Notes under the pieces: model-generated
Databases searched by the model: none
Told to the model about the DNA's origin: nothing
Seen by the model: only the letters and a program-made list of their open reading frames with translations
In this document: positions 1 through 11,339 of the stretch, piece after piece
Layout of the letters: each line of letters begins with the position of its first letter
How positions within the stretch are numbered: the first letter of the stretch is position 1
Source: Xanthoparmelia taractica
Lineage: Eukaryota > Ascomycota > Lecanoromycetes > Lecanorales > Parmeliaceae
NCBI GenBank assembly: GCA_033085395.1
Contig: JANQBS010000426.1
Coordinates: 1-24,569 of the forward strand
Length of the DNA: 24,569 bases
Reading direction: 5' to 3'
Translations under genes and position numbers: made by a program

Positions 1-74
1 TATCCCATACCTTTCGGTATGGTATTCGAAAAACTAGTCCCATACCATCAAATATACCACACCTTTCCGACCCG
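1..74 (-). mobile_element. Truncated end of a TA-flanked MITE-like element
   Basis: The reverse complement of 1-74 matches the left end of the complete element at 23590-23663 across its whole length, with only a handful of differences. Those I can see are C-to-T or G-to-A transitions. Its outer end reads CGGGTCGGAAAGGTGTGGTA on the minus strand (to position 74) and is followed by TA at 75-76, as expected for a Tc1/mariner-type TA target duplication. The rest of the element lies before the window start. It codes for nothing visible. Confidence 0.7.
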
Positions 75-180
75 TACTCACGAATTAATTAAATCACTGA
101 TTAATTTTATTCGGTTTGATGTATTGATTGATTGTTTAAGTATATATCTATATATATTATATTATGTCTATAAGTTAAGA

Positions 181-230
181 TAAGGAAGGAAGAGGAAGGA
201 AAAGGGATAGGAAAGGAATGGGAAAAAGGG
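181..230 (+). repeat. Polypurine tract
   Basis: This is a run of almost only A and G (GGAAGGAAGAGGAAGG-like) with three interrupting T residues. It lies in the non-coding stretch downstream of the methyltransferase stop. Apart from this tract, the simple repeats at 340-421 and the element end at 1-74, I see no gene in 75-489. Confidence 0.6.
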
Positions 231-339
231 TTTAATTGGATTTAGTTGAGTTGGGTTGAATTGAATTAGGTAATACATGACTAAGTAAGGTAGTTAGTGT
301 AAGCAGGCCCTGTAGTGAGTAAGTGAGTGCATGTTGTAC

Positions 340-370
<31 letters not shown>
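340..370 (+). repeat. (ATG)n microsatellite, about 10 units
   Basis: Ten uninterrupted ATG triplets plus one base run from 340 to 370. A short ATGG-type repeat follows at about 408-421. Both lie just beyond the 3' end of the methyltransferase gene, so they are 3' untranslated or intergenic. Open frames through them are trivial products of the repeat. Confidence 0.9.
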
Positions 371-372
<2 letters not shown>

Positions 373-489
373 ATGACTATGCTTGCTTGTTTATTTGATG
401 CATCATAATGGATGGATGGATGAATACAGAAATTTCGTTTACGGTTGTTGAAAAAATCTGTAGTGAAATGGGCGGGGGAAAGATTATAG

Positions 490-2150
490 CTAATGCTCAT
501 TCGTCTCCGCCACATGGACGCCGTTCGTCTCCACACGACCATTATCAATGCCATTCGTCTTCACTCGGCCTTCATCAATGCCGCCCCCATTGGTGGTGCC
601 ATTCCCATCCTCCAACATCAACTCAATCACCCCATCGATACTTCCCTCCGGGAACCAAAATCGCACGACCTTCAACCCGGTCCCCTGGACCAACTCCCGC
701 CATTGCTTCTCGCTGCGCTCCAGCGCCGCCAAGCCGCCCATCATGTGCATGTCCGCCCACGAGGCCGACTGCGGGCAGCCCTGGGCCGGCAAAATGTACT
801 CGTTGAGGAGAAGTTTCGAGTAGCCTGGTTCCATGGCCGCGGCCGTGTTGCGCAGGATGGTGCGGGCGAGGGGGTCGGGCCAGTTGTGCAGGATGTAGTG
901 GAAGAAGTATATACGTGCGCCTGCGCGGTTCCCCAACCCCCCATCATTTATTGTCAGTATGATATGAAACGCTCAGATGGGCTGCTCTCATATGGCAAGG
1001 GGGATAGAAAGGAAGAAAGAAAGAAGCTTTACCTTTGATCGGCTGCGGCTTCATGAAATCATGCGCCATGATTTCGATTTCCGGGCTCAATTCCGCGTGC
1101 TCCACCGTGCGCGGAAGATCTTGCAAGATCATCCGGCCCCGCGCGCTGGGGAAACGATCCTTGAACGTCTCCACGTCCTGGCCGCGGCCGCCACCAATGT
1201 CCACGAGGAGCACGCCGTCCTCGCCTTTTGCGGTACATCGGTAGCCATCAAGGATCTGCTCCTGCACAGGGAACCAATCAGCAAAGATGGGACGATTTTT
1301 GCGGCTGGCCGTCATGAAGATGTCGAAGTCTCGGGAGGCTTTGGGTTTCCTTTCGATGTAGTCCCAAATGTGGAGGTTGGTGTCGAAGGTGTACTGGAGC
1401 GGTGCGGCGAGGGGGTCCGTGGGGCAATGGTAGCCGTTTTTCTCAAAGTATGCGGGCATTTGGGGAAAATACTGGAAGGCGTGGTCGAAGCTGGAGATGA
1501 GTTGTCACGTTAGTGAAGATTCCATATGGCCGCACCGTTTTCCGAGAATTGAGATTCAGAAAGTACTGACGTGAATCGGACTGCGGCTTCCATGGGAGGC
1601 ATCGTCATGGTTCGAGTCAAGGGAGTTGCGACATAGCTCTCCACGCCCGCTTCACCGACATATTTGCTGGCGGTCAGGATTCGCATGATACGAACTGGAT
1701 GAACCATGATGTTAGCTATTGGTCCACTCGTTCAACGGTATCATACGACTCACCAATGAAGAGTACCTCCGCACCGCAAGTGGCCGCGAGGTCTGCGGCA
1801 TCAATTGGGAGCCCATTTCTCTTTGTCAAAGTGTGGAAGATGCCGAGTTGAATGGCGAGTCTGACGCATACACGATCGGGGCCCTTCAAAACCAGTAAGT
1901 AAGAAAGGAAAGAAAATACTTCCCCACCGAGAACAAGGCAATGATAAACCGTACGTACACTGAAGGCATGTTGTAAGATGGTCTCAGCAGGATTCTCCAA
2001 CTTGACTACCAAGTCTTTCGCTGCAGATATGGCCCTCAGTCGCGCGGATTCCTTTTGCCGGTCAGCATCGCTGATGATTGTGCAGGCTTTGTTCAGTTCC
2101 TGCACGATGGTTGAAATTTGAGCGGTCTGTAAAGGAGTATTCATGTTCAT
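490..2150 (-). CDS. SAM-dependent O-methyltransferase (caffeate OMT-like, fungal secondary metabolism type)
   Basis: Predicted to transfer a methyl group from S-adenosylmethionine to a hydroxyl, most likely a phenol of the polyketide made by the two neighbouring PKSs. Minus-strand exons are 1959-2150, 1754-1883, 1571-1694, 1033-1490 and 490-920. The introns (75, 59, 80 and 112 bp) are GT-AG, and three have clear CTAAC/CTGAC branch sites. The product is 444 aa. It has an N-terminal helical, winged-helix-like dimerisation region, then the Rossmann SAM loop DIGGGRG at residues 246-252. The segment LHNWPD supplies the putative catalytic base His313. The ATG at 2150 is the only in-frame start after an upstream stop and has G at -3. 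The last ~34 residues are a repetitive Gly/Asn/Thr tail that I do not expect in the family. The family is secure; the substrate is inferred from context only. Confidence 0.92.
520..579 (-). repeat. Two-copy 30-bp in-frame tandem repeat coding the methyltransferase tail
   Basis: Units 520-549 and 550-579 match at about 24 of 30 positions. Both encode a GRVxTNG-type heptad motif at the extreme C terminus of the methyltransferase. A shorter degenerate third copy may lie at about 495-519. The unit length is a multiple of three, so copy number can change without breaking the frame. Confidence 0.7.
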
Positions 2151-3472
2151 GGCAACAATGCAAGATGTCGAGTCGATTCTGAGGTTGTTGGATTAGGGTT
2201 CGCTCGGGCAAATGATTGGAGAAAGTCTTCTAAAGACGTAGGAGGGATTCCAATGCCTGTCATAAATGCCGTCTCGTTCACCCTTGAAGATTGCCTTCTT
2301 GATTCGACTTCAACTTTTCAAAGCATGATTCTTCCATTCTAAGTTCTCGGCTCCGACCATCGATATTACACTCGTCAAATAGGAAAAGTTTACTCCCAAA
2401 TACGATGGGTCGAATTTGGAAAAGAATGCAACCATCTCGAAGGCGCAGCGTGGGACGAGTCGCTGGCGGCATTAAGAATAGACCGATTCCAGTGACGACG
2501 TGACTTCAACTGTGGGTCGGGGGGGCGGCTCGGAGGTGATGATTGTCGGCCAGAGAAGTATCATGCCTAGGATTTGCCGCATACAGCGGTCTGAATGGTC
2601 TCAAGCGGCAACCCACAGGACGACGGCATTGGACATGGCGAGGGTTTGACTTTGCAGATCCTCTAACGTGGAGATGGCCGTCCTTTCCAGAGTGTGTTTT
2701 TATCATGGGGTGGGGCAAATGGCAAAGCCATTTCTCTATCTGCATATGCAGCAGGGATAATGCATCCGCGTGTTAGCGCTTTCGTATCGATATTCAGCAC
2801 CTTTGTTGATAATGGCTTGTAGATTTCCGCTTTCGTTCGGTGATTATTTTGCTAGTGTGTAAGCTAGCTACGACGTTCTAAGGATAGCTTTTAGCCCGCA
2901 GGTCACAAGGGAGCTGAGGTTCTCTTGATATTTATTCGCAAGAAACGGATGTCTTCGTACAGTGCTTTCATTCGACTCTCTCGCAGCCGAGCATAGATGG
3001 CAAAGAGGTGCTTATACTCTATATTTTGCAGATACATTAGAATTTATGCATGGTGGCGTCTTGCGAGTTTTGGTGCTAAGTTACGGTAAGACGAAGCCAC
3101 CAAGATATAGAGAAGGTTTTGGCGCTTATCAAAGACTAGTTCTGTATACATTACAGGTATATTACGAAACCCCACGGTATTTCAGGAGCTAGCAGTTTGC
3201 CGACTCGGGTTAGGGGCATACCCGCTGTTTACCTTAGTGAGAAAAGTTATTGTCGAAAAGCTGGCCTCAATGAACACTAAACTGAAATTTGCGCGTGCAG
3301 GGCGGGTCTACAAGAGGAAACAGGTCCAAGTTCTAAAGGAACGATAGTATAACCACTACATCGTTATCTGAGCCTTCACTCATCCCGTAAACTTCCATAG
3401 ATTCTAGTAAAGATGAACCATCGCATGGTGTAGTAGTAGTACAGCCATCTCCCGAACCAATTCTTTCCGCTT
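2151..3472. other. Intergenic region between HR-PKS 3' end and methyltransferase start
   Basis: About 1.3 kb separates two same-strand genes. It should hold the 3' end of the HR-PKS transcript and the methyltransferase promoter. A CCAAT pentamer on the minus strand (2215-2219) lies about 65 bp upstream of the methyltransferase ATG. Short open frames exist on both strands (for example 2962-3192 and 2278-2472), but none resembles a family I know and none has convincing introns or domain motifs. Base composition is ordinary, not RIP-degraded. Confidence 0.5.
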
Positions 3473-6400
3473 TCACGCACTCTTGCTTTGTTCCCTGAAT
3501 GAAGCAGTTTTACTCACGATCTTTGATGCCAATTCAGATATGGGCATCGTGGCTAAAACCTCGAGCACCGACAGCGTGACCTTGGTCTCATGGAAGACCC
3601 AATTGACAATCTCGACCGCGAGCAGCGAGTCAACGCCATATGCATGCAGGGGCTTCTCGGCATTGATTTCAGACGTAGACGTAGATAAAGACCTAGCCAC
3701 ACGAGCAACCATGGCCTCGGTCATGGCATCTGACGCTTTGGCAGTCGAATCAGCTTCCGCGATGAGAGAGTGAAGTGCCACTTTAGTCCCGGATGATCTG
3801 GCTTCAGCAGACGAAGGGGCAGCGTCAGTGATGCTTTCCAGCCCCGCGGCCGCCAGCTCAGAGAATTTGGGGTCCTCGAAGAAGAATGGCCGTCGGATAC
3901 CAGCATTGTGCGCCATACCGCCTGTTGGAAAGCCAGTGATGATCTGGCTCGGGACCGTCGACTTCTGGCCACCTGTCTCGCCGGCCATGACCATCCGCAT
4001 TAGAGAGTGGAATTCCCTTTCTCGAATGCCAAAAGGGATCTCCCATTCTTTCAGGTAGCCGGTGGCGCCCTCTTCGGCAAGCACGCCAACATCGCGCATG
4101 ATGCCGAGATTCACAGTAACGGCCTTCAGGCCTCGCTCGCGACGCTGTTGAGCCAATGCATCTTGGTAGGTGTTTGCCGCAGCATAGTTGCTCTGACTGC
4201 GATTGCCAAAGATGCCAGCGAATGATGACAGGATGATGAAAAAATCAAGGTTCTCGGGCAGAAGCACATCCAGGTTGTGGGTACCGAGCACTTTGGGGCG
4301 CAACGAAGCAGACCATTGACGATATGTCATTTTTTCAAAGAGGCTATCGTGCAGAGCCATAGCGCATTGAAAGGCTCCCCTGATAGGTGGCTGGCGGGCA
4401 GAGTGCCTTTCAAAGACAGCACGTAGGGCCAAAGAATCTGCGATATCGCATTGGTACACCGCAACATCGACATGAAGCGATTCAATGGTGCGTAAGAACG
4501 CTTTAGCTTCGTTCGAAGTCGCTCCAGAACGGGATATAAAACACAAGTGGCGAGCTCCCAGGCTGACCAGAAGACCAGCCAGACTACGACCCAAGCCGCC
4601 AAGCCCTCCCACTAACAGATATGACGCATTTGGGTTCAGCGAAGCCGGTGGGCCGGGTTGGTAAGTCTTCATTTGAGGTACAATGGAGTCTCTACCCCAG
4701 TTCAGTGCAATCTTTCCTCTATGCTTACCCATTTGCATGAGTCGAAATGCGGTCTCCACATCAGAAAGTGAGTACTCTGTAACTGGCGTAACAGGTTTGA
4801 GGATACCACGACCGAGGAAGTCGAACACCCCTTGTAAAACCCCGGCAAGAACATCTGGATTACCCTCCATAACACGTTTGAGGTTAATAAAAGTGAAACT
4901 AGCATCCTGAAGAAAAGGCTGCATATCTAAACCTGTGTTACTTAAGATGTCCTTCAGCCCAATCTCGATAAAAGTTCCAAAAGGTGCGACACAGTGCCAG
5001 GTCTGTCGGAGTGCTTCGCCCGATAACGAATTGAGAATACAATCGATACCTCGACCATCTGTCATTCGCATGACGCCTTTAACGAAGCTGAGGTCGCGGG
5101 AGTTGAAGATATGATCATGAGGTATATTATATTCTTTGTTTATAAGCGTACGTTTGTCCTCAGATCCCACTGTGGCAAATATTTCAAGGCCAATGTGGTT
5201 GGCGAGCTGTAATGCGGCCTGACCAACACCTCCAGCCGCTGCATGAATGAGGATGCTCTGGCCCTTGACGACGCGCGCGATGTGTATCAAAGCATAGTAG
5301 GCTGTGGCGTGAACAAGTGGTATAGTTGCTGCCTCTACCTGGGAGATATGGGGTGGAACACGCTGACAGAACTTTCCCTTCGTGCGGAAAACAGTACGAT
5401 GGGCCCCATGACCAAGCACACAAACTTGGTCACCAGGTGACAGATCGGTGACATCAGAGCCTACACGAAGAATTGTACCACTAGCCTCGAAGCCAAGCAG
5501 GCTGTCTGGGATTTGGCCCATTGCGACCATAACATCTCGGAAGCTGAAGAAGATTAGATGCTGACATTTATAAACAATGTCACTTTAAGACTCACTTCAT
5601 GGCTGTCACCTGGACTTGAATTTCCACTTCATCAACCTCGATAGGGCGATTAGCCTCTTCGTCAGATTCCAAATATAATGTATCGAGCATGCCTTGCGCT
5701 CTAATCGCCAGTTTCTGGGGCCCCTGCGCGTCTTTCAACGGGAGGTTCTCGATAAACTCTTCTCTTGGATTCATCCACTGTGACATGTCGTCGTTCATGG
5801 ATCTGTCTTCAATTACACGGCACACCTTGAGGATTCCTTGTTCTTCAATGAATTCCGAATCCACTGTGGATGTCGTAAGAAGCTTCGTAACCAACATGGC
5901 TATGCGACCAGGATATCCAATGGCGTCACCAGAGATCTTCAGGGCGCGCAAGTTCGTGCCGGGAATCTCATTGCGTATGCTGCGCATCATACCAGCGGAC
6001 AAATGACCGGCTGGGTCGCTTGCATTGCTAATCCACATCAGGCTGGAAGATTGCAGGATCAAATTCTTCAAGGCGACGAAATCTTCTTCTGTTGTGTCAA
6101 AGAGAAGGCACCCGTCAAGATCGACAACTGAGACCCAGTGATCTCCGGTCAAGTTCGTGATATCTGGACCCCAGGCGCATCTTTTCACACTGATCTGGTT
6201 CGACTCAAGCTCGTGCGCGAGCTTCGTGCACAGCACTTGACAAGACTCTGAAGGGCAGCTTGCTTCTAGTATTGTGACTTCCGTCGGGCTAAGCGGAGGT
6301 CCGTCAAGGTTCTCGACGATTCGGTCAAGCGCTAGCCCACTTTCGTCGGACGAACCATTGTCGCTGCAATCGTCCACGATTCGGGTATCTTTGAACGGAC

Positions 6401-9400
6401 CTGCGGTGCTGTCACGCTGACCTCGAAATTGGACCGGCTTCCAAGAAGCTTTACTGAAAATTCTCTTCTCCAGCAAAAGAGATCCGTCTCCCGTGCTATC
6501 GGTACCTGCCGATAATGCTGCACAACAAAATCCTTTGACCGAGATTACTGACGCGAGGAGATGGGAGTCTAACATGACAAGATCCGAGATCAATTCCCTG
6601 AATCCTTGCCTCGCCGTATGTGCGAAGCATTTGAACCTGGTTCCAGCACTGAAGCCAATATTGGCTGAGACAGTGACTTCATCAATGGACTTTGGTACCA
6701 TCGCTGAGCTCAATTGGCCCCTTGGAGGCTTGAATGCGGCAAAAGCGGCATGAAACATCGTATCTAGTGTTGTTGGGTGTATAATGTGAGGTCTGTGAGG
6801 GTTTGCGACTCCGTATGGTAGACCAATGTCAGGTACATTCACGGTACAACAGCTTAGGCCTTCACCTCTACGGATCTCACAGAGTCCTTGAAAGGCAGGA
6901 CCATAATTCAAGCCAATATTTGCCAGTCGTTCGTAGAACGTGCCCACTTCCTCAGATAGATGGCATGACCGCAGATTGTCTCGATAGCGATCTCTAAACT
7001 CAAGATTCTCCAAAGCGTGCTCAAGAGCCATATCCGAGCTTTCTGCATACTGATACTCAATGAGCATCAAGCCAGAGCAGTTTTGACGCAAGTCTTGCCC
7101 TTCACTACTCGTGGCGACAATAAATCTTGTAAAGGTAGACAAAGTGTCTCGCGTGCTAGTAAGTTGTGGACTAAATTGCAAGACAAACTCAGTGTCAGAG
7201 TCCTCGGACATGATCGCCGGTGCCGTGATTTGGATATCCTTTAGCTTGAAGCTTCTCACGGCACGGCCCGGCTCGACGACTTGACGAGCAGCTTCAATGA
7301 CCATTGCTATGAAGCCTGCGGCTGGATACAGTATTGAGGTCTGTATGATATGGTCCTTTATCCACGACTCATCGGAGAGACGTGTGATCCCACGCCATAT
7401 CTTCCCTTTCTCGCTGAGATCGGGGAAGGGTGCCCCAAGGAGACTTGATTGAGGGTGCTGGCGGTTTCTGTGCTCCTTGCAAAATCGTGACTCAGCCCAA
7501 TAAGTCCGAGAGTGATTCCAGGAGTAAGCTGGAAGGTCTACAAGGGGTTCTGGTTGCCCATACAGCGTTTCATCTGTGTAGTTATTGACTTTCATCATGC
7601 GAACAGGTACGCCTTTAGCTAACAAAATCCCCGCAGCATCGAGGGCCGTCCGTATTCCATTTCGCTTCCTCGATAGGACGGAGACATACTCCACATCCTT
7701 GATTTTGCCAGCGCTCATTGTCGCCTCCACAGCACTTTTAAGCGTAGCATGTGGACCAATTTCAAGAAGTATGTCGACGGCATTCTGCTTAGCACGCGTC
7801 CCATCGGAGTAAGTCGGACGAATGAGGTCTGACAGAGCGTCGTAGAACAAGACTGGCGAGACTAAATTGCGGACCCAATGCAAAGCTCCAAGTTCGCTCC
7901 AGTCAATGGATTCTCCAGTAACACTGGAATGCATTATTCGGTCTCCTTTTCCGGGAAAGACTTGTAGGTTCTTCATTGATTGCAAATAGGGCTCCGCTAT
8001 GACATCCATATGTGAAGAATGGTATGCGTTCGCGACCTTGAGACGGCGTGCAAATATATTAGTCTGTTTGAGCATCTGCTCCAATTCGTCAACAGCTCGA
8101 ACGTCGCCCGATAGCGTTATACTCGATGGAGAGTTGACGCAAGCAACGTCGAGATTCACCCCATTAAACTTTTCAATCCACGTTTGGATCTCCGATTCTG
8201 AGGTGCCAACAGCGAGCATGCCTCCTTCCAACCCTGGAGCTCGGGTTCCGATGCTTTCTGAAAGCAAGCCTCTGTAAAAGGCTGCGACCAACGCATCTTC
8301 TTTGGTCAAGGCGCCTAGACAATACGCTCCCGCAATTTCACCGCTGGAGTGCCCCACAATGGCGAAAGGCGTGATACTCCATGATTCAAGAAGATCGACT
8401 ATTGCAATCTGTAATGCTGTACAGATAGGCTGACTGTAAGACGACATATCTATCCTTGATTGGACTTCGTCACGAAGAAGTTCCTCCACGATGGACCAAC
8501 CGGATTTGAGGTGGTCGCGCAGGTACAGATCGGCCTGCTCAATGCTTTCGCGGAACACCGTATATTCAAGAAGATCGATTCCCATGCGAGCCCACTGGGA
8601 ACCCTGCCCAGTAAATACGAAGCCAATACGTGGACTTGGCGAGCGCCGCACTGCAGGACTTTCTGAAGCCTCGTCCCGCAGTTGTGAAAGAAGCCCGCTA
8701 ATTGAGGAGGCTATTTCGTACGTCGTCCATTCAAGAAGAGATCGTTTCTCGCTCAACGTGAAAGATAAGTTGCGTAGTAGCGCATCTTCGTTAGGAGTGG
8801 GGATTCGGCTTTCTAAAAACTCCGCGAGGCTTCCTTTCTGTCGCTTCAGACCGTCCTGGTCCTGCGAGCTTATGACAAAAACGCGATCCCTCTTGATTCC
8901 ATTAGAGGAGTGTTGTCTTGTCGACGCCTTTGTAGCGAATCCTGATTGAGAGGAATCCTCGCCTGCCGCCGGCGCGATTGCCGTGCAATGAATTCCAGAA
9001 AGATTTCTCTGTTCGAGAAAATGATACGCATCATCCAGTATAGCATGGGCGTTAGTACCCCCATAGCCGAACCCTTGGACCTGAAGGACACAGACGACAG
9101 TATCAGCATCACTGCTTCCTCGCACGAGATCTTCAGAAATGATCAACGTGAAATATTGGGACACGCACACTGATGCGCCTCAGACCCTGCTTGGGCCAGA
9201 ATTGGGCTTCTGTTGGCACTTTGATTTTCCAACTTTCAAATGGAATCTTCGGATTCGGATGGCTGAAATGGATGTTCGGCGGAATGATGCCGCGCTCGAG
9301 AATGTAAATCGCCTTGATAAGTCCCGCGAGACCCGCTGTGGATTCCAAATGGCCAATCTATGTCTTTGTTATCAACCGCCATATCACGAGCGGACGCGAT

Positions 9401-10566
9401 CTCCTCTCACATTTGATTTGACAGAACCGACAATAAGATTATCGCCTTCTTCACGGACTGAACAGATTGTCTTGGATATGCCCTCGAGCTCCAGAGGGTC
9501 GCCAGCTTTTGTTCCAGTGCCCTACGAATACAATTAGCCTATAGAGTTGTCTAATGGGAGCGATTGCAGATTACGTGAGCTTCAAAATAGTTCGTGTCGG
9601 AGAAATCGAGCCCAGCTTTCTTGTAGACGGAGCGAATCAGGGCAGCCTGTGCGTCAGCGCTGGGTACTGTCAAACCCTTGGTTTTTCCATCCTGGTTAAC
9701 ACCAGTACCACGAATCACAGCCCGGATTGGATCGCCATCACGAACAGCGTCAACGACTCGTTTGAGAATGAGGGCAGCGAATCCCTCACCGCGACCATAG
9801 CCGTTTCCTTTAGTATCAAAACTCTTGCAACAACCGTCATCTGCAAGGAATTGCTGATTTGAAAGTACCTGAAACATATCAGGATTGAGTAGTAAATTGC
9901 ATCCACCAACTAGAGCCATTGATGACTCCCTAGCCCGAATGCTTTGACAACCCTGATGAAGCGCAACCAAGCTTGATGAGCAGGCCGTCCCTAAGGTGAA
10001 GCTGGGGCCTCTTAGATCATAGAACCAAGAAATACGATTTGAGATCAATTCTGTGCCAGTTCCACTTAGGCTATATCTCGTCGCGGCGTCAATGTCGCGG
10101 AATATCATCTCTCGATAGTCCGCCGTGAAGTTCCCAATATAACAAGACGTATCGCTGCCAGCGACGGCTTCCAGGGACAGCCCAGCATTCTCGAAGGCTT
10201 CGTAAGCTATCTCCAACATGATCCTTTGCTGTGGATCCAGAGCGACAGCTTCGGTCTTGTTGATACCGAAAAAATTTGCATCAAATGCTGCAATGTCTTG
10301 CTGCAAGAAATGGGCTTCTTGGGTTCTGCTGACATTAAGTCTGTCTTTGCCAGCAACATGGAAAGCACTGGCATTAAATCGAGTGATGTGAGAATGTGTA
10401 GCTTCGGCAGCACAAGCGATCAGTATGAAGTCTTGCCAAAAAAGGGGGTTTCCTCACATTTGGCTTCACATAACAACTTCCAAAATCGTTCTGCCGTCGT
10501 TGCTTCGCCCGGGAATCGACAAGCAAGTCCGATGACTGCGACTGAATCCATCTCAGCGCGGGTCAT
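3473..10566 (-). CDS. Highly reducing polyketide synthase, KS-MAT-DH-ER-KR-ACP
   Basis: Iterative type I PKS predicted to condense malonyl units and reduce the chain with NADPH, giving a starter for the neighbouring NR-PKS. Minus-strand exons are 10458-10566, 9575-10401, 9411-9521, 9169-9357, 5596-9080 and 3473-5543. The introns are 52-88 bp GT-AG, and the product is 2263 aa. KS (about 8-430) has Cys177 in TACSSS, His312 in EAHGTGT and His352. MAT has GHSSGE with Ser657 and His766. DH has His989 and Asp1185. ER begins with NFRDVMVAMGQIP and carries AAAGGVG at 1675-1681. KR has GGLGGLG at 1887-1892 and Tyr2027. ACP has Ser2213 in YGVDSLLA. About 250 residues between DH and ER show no SAM motif, so there is no active C-methyltransferase. 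The ATG at 10566 is the first in frame after a stop, with A at -3. A TGA at 10418-10420 shows that intron 1 must be removed. Confidence 0.96.
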
Positions 10567-10571
10567 GATGG

Positions 10572-10652
10572 CTAGGTCAGAGGAAGGGAAGATGGTATGG
10601 CTAGGAACTCTGAAGAGCTACCCTGATGTGTTGTATGATGGCTTTCAAGCAT
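10572..10652 (-). promoter_or_regulatory. Possible upstream ORF (26 codons) in the HR-PKS leader
   Basis: An ATG at 10652 opens a 26-codon frame. Its TAG stop (10574-10572) lies five bases before the HR-PKS ATG at 10566. If transcription starts upstream of 10652, ribosomes would meet this short frame first, which could dampen translation of the synthase. The transcription start is unknown, so this is only a candidate. Confidence 0.25.
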
Positions 10653-10672
10653 GTCCTTGAACCTTGGGGATA

Positions 10673-10750
10673 GCTACAGCTGTAGCCCCAAGTCCGAATA
10701 CCGACTAACGTATGGTAACAGTAGACCATTGTTACATCCTACGAATACCG
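10673..10750 (-). promoter_or_regulatory. Cluster of palindromes and repeated motifs upstream of the HR-PKS
   Basis: Within 80 bp there is a perfect 14-bp palindrome GCTACAGCTGTAGC (10673-10686). A 9-bp direct repeat CGAATACCG occurs at 10695-10703 and 10742-10750; on the minus strand it reads CGGTATTCG, and the first copy extends to CGG-N4-CGG. An inverted repeat GTAACA-N9-TGTTAC occupies 10715-10735. Fungal Zn2Cys6 regulators typically bind paired CGG half-sites, so these are candidate operator sites 110-185 bp upstream of the start codon. No binding protein is known from this window. Confidence 0.35.
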
Positions 10751-11339
10751 TAACAAATCCCAAGACAGCGCGGAGGGAGCACCGCAAGGGTCCGCTGGTC
10801 CATTCTAAATCGAGCGGCCTTCGGAGATTGCATCGACCTCTTCTTCCTGATTGATATTGAGATGGCGTCGGAGATACCCATTGCGGAAGGTCAAGGAAGA
10901 ACTTCTGATCAGAAGACGCGCCTACTCGGCCATGAAAGACGTATAGATGATGGCATTTACTTCCCGAGAATTGAACGAGTGGTTTTAGTACAGACGTGTG
11001 TCGAATAGACATGGAAGGCAACATGCTGCATGAGGTGGCTATCTCGATGCATAGGAGTTCATCTGAGGCTGCAAAGATGAGGTCAATTTGTCATAGTTCA
11101 GCTGTCTTCAACCATGAGGCTTTTTTGTGGCTTTCCCCTTTTCCTCGGCAGAGTGGAAACTATTACCCGAGCCGGGGCTCGGTCAGCGCCACCCTAAGCT
11201 AAGGTACCTTATCCGCAAACTCCACCTGGGTAGGATGCCAGCGAAGGTCAGGAAGCCCTGAGAACTACGGTAGCCCGAAAAACGAGGACAAAGCTTCTTT
11301 TTAAATTTACCCGTACTCGCGTTAAGGACCCTAGTCAGA

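Larger units (their letters stand above)
10567..11339 (-). promoter_or_regulatory. Upstream region of the HR-PKS (non-degraded half of the divergent promoter)
   Basis: Ordinary-composition DNA immediately 5' of the HR-PKS. It holds a possible upstream ORF, a 14-bp palindrome and repeated CGGTATTCG motifs, listed separately. I see no clear TATA box. Small open frames (10674-11024 minus, 10996-11202 plus) have no recognisable motifs and are not called as genes. Confidence 0.45.

Noticed and set aside
493..1513. Plus-strand open frames opposite the methyltransferase (493-1038, 977-1513)
   Set aside because: They are antisense shadows of a gene with clear SAM and catalytic motifs. They have no motifs of their own and cross its intron boundaries without any sign of constraint.
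2278..3192. Small frames between the methyltransferase and HR-PKS as possible genes
   Set aside because: They are short, with no family resemblance, introns or start context to support them; kept only as unassigned intergenic sequence.
9081..9170. Separate start codon for the long minus-strand frame at 9170
   Set aside because: The residues before VQGFGYGGTNAH are intron sequence. KS conservation requires joining exon 9169-9357 to 9080, so this is one PKS gene and not two.
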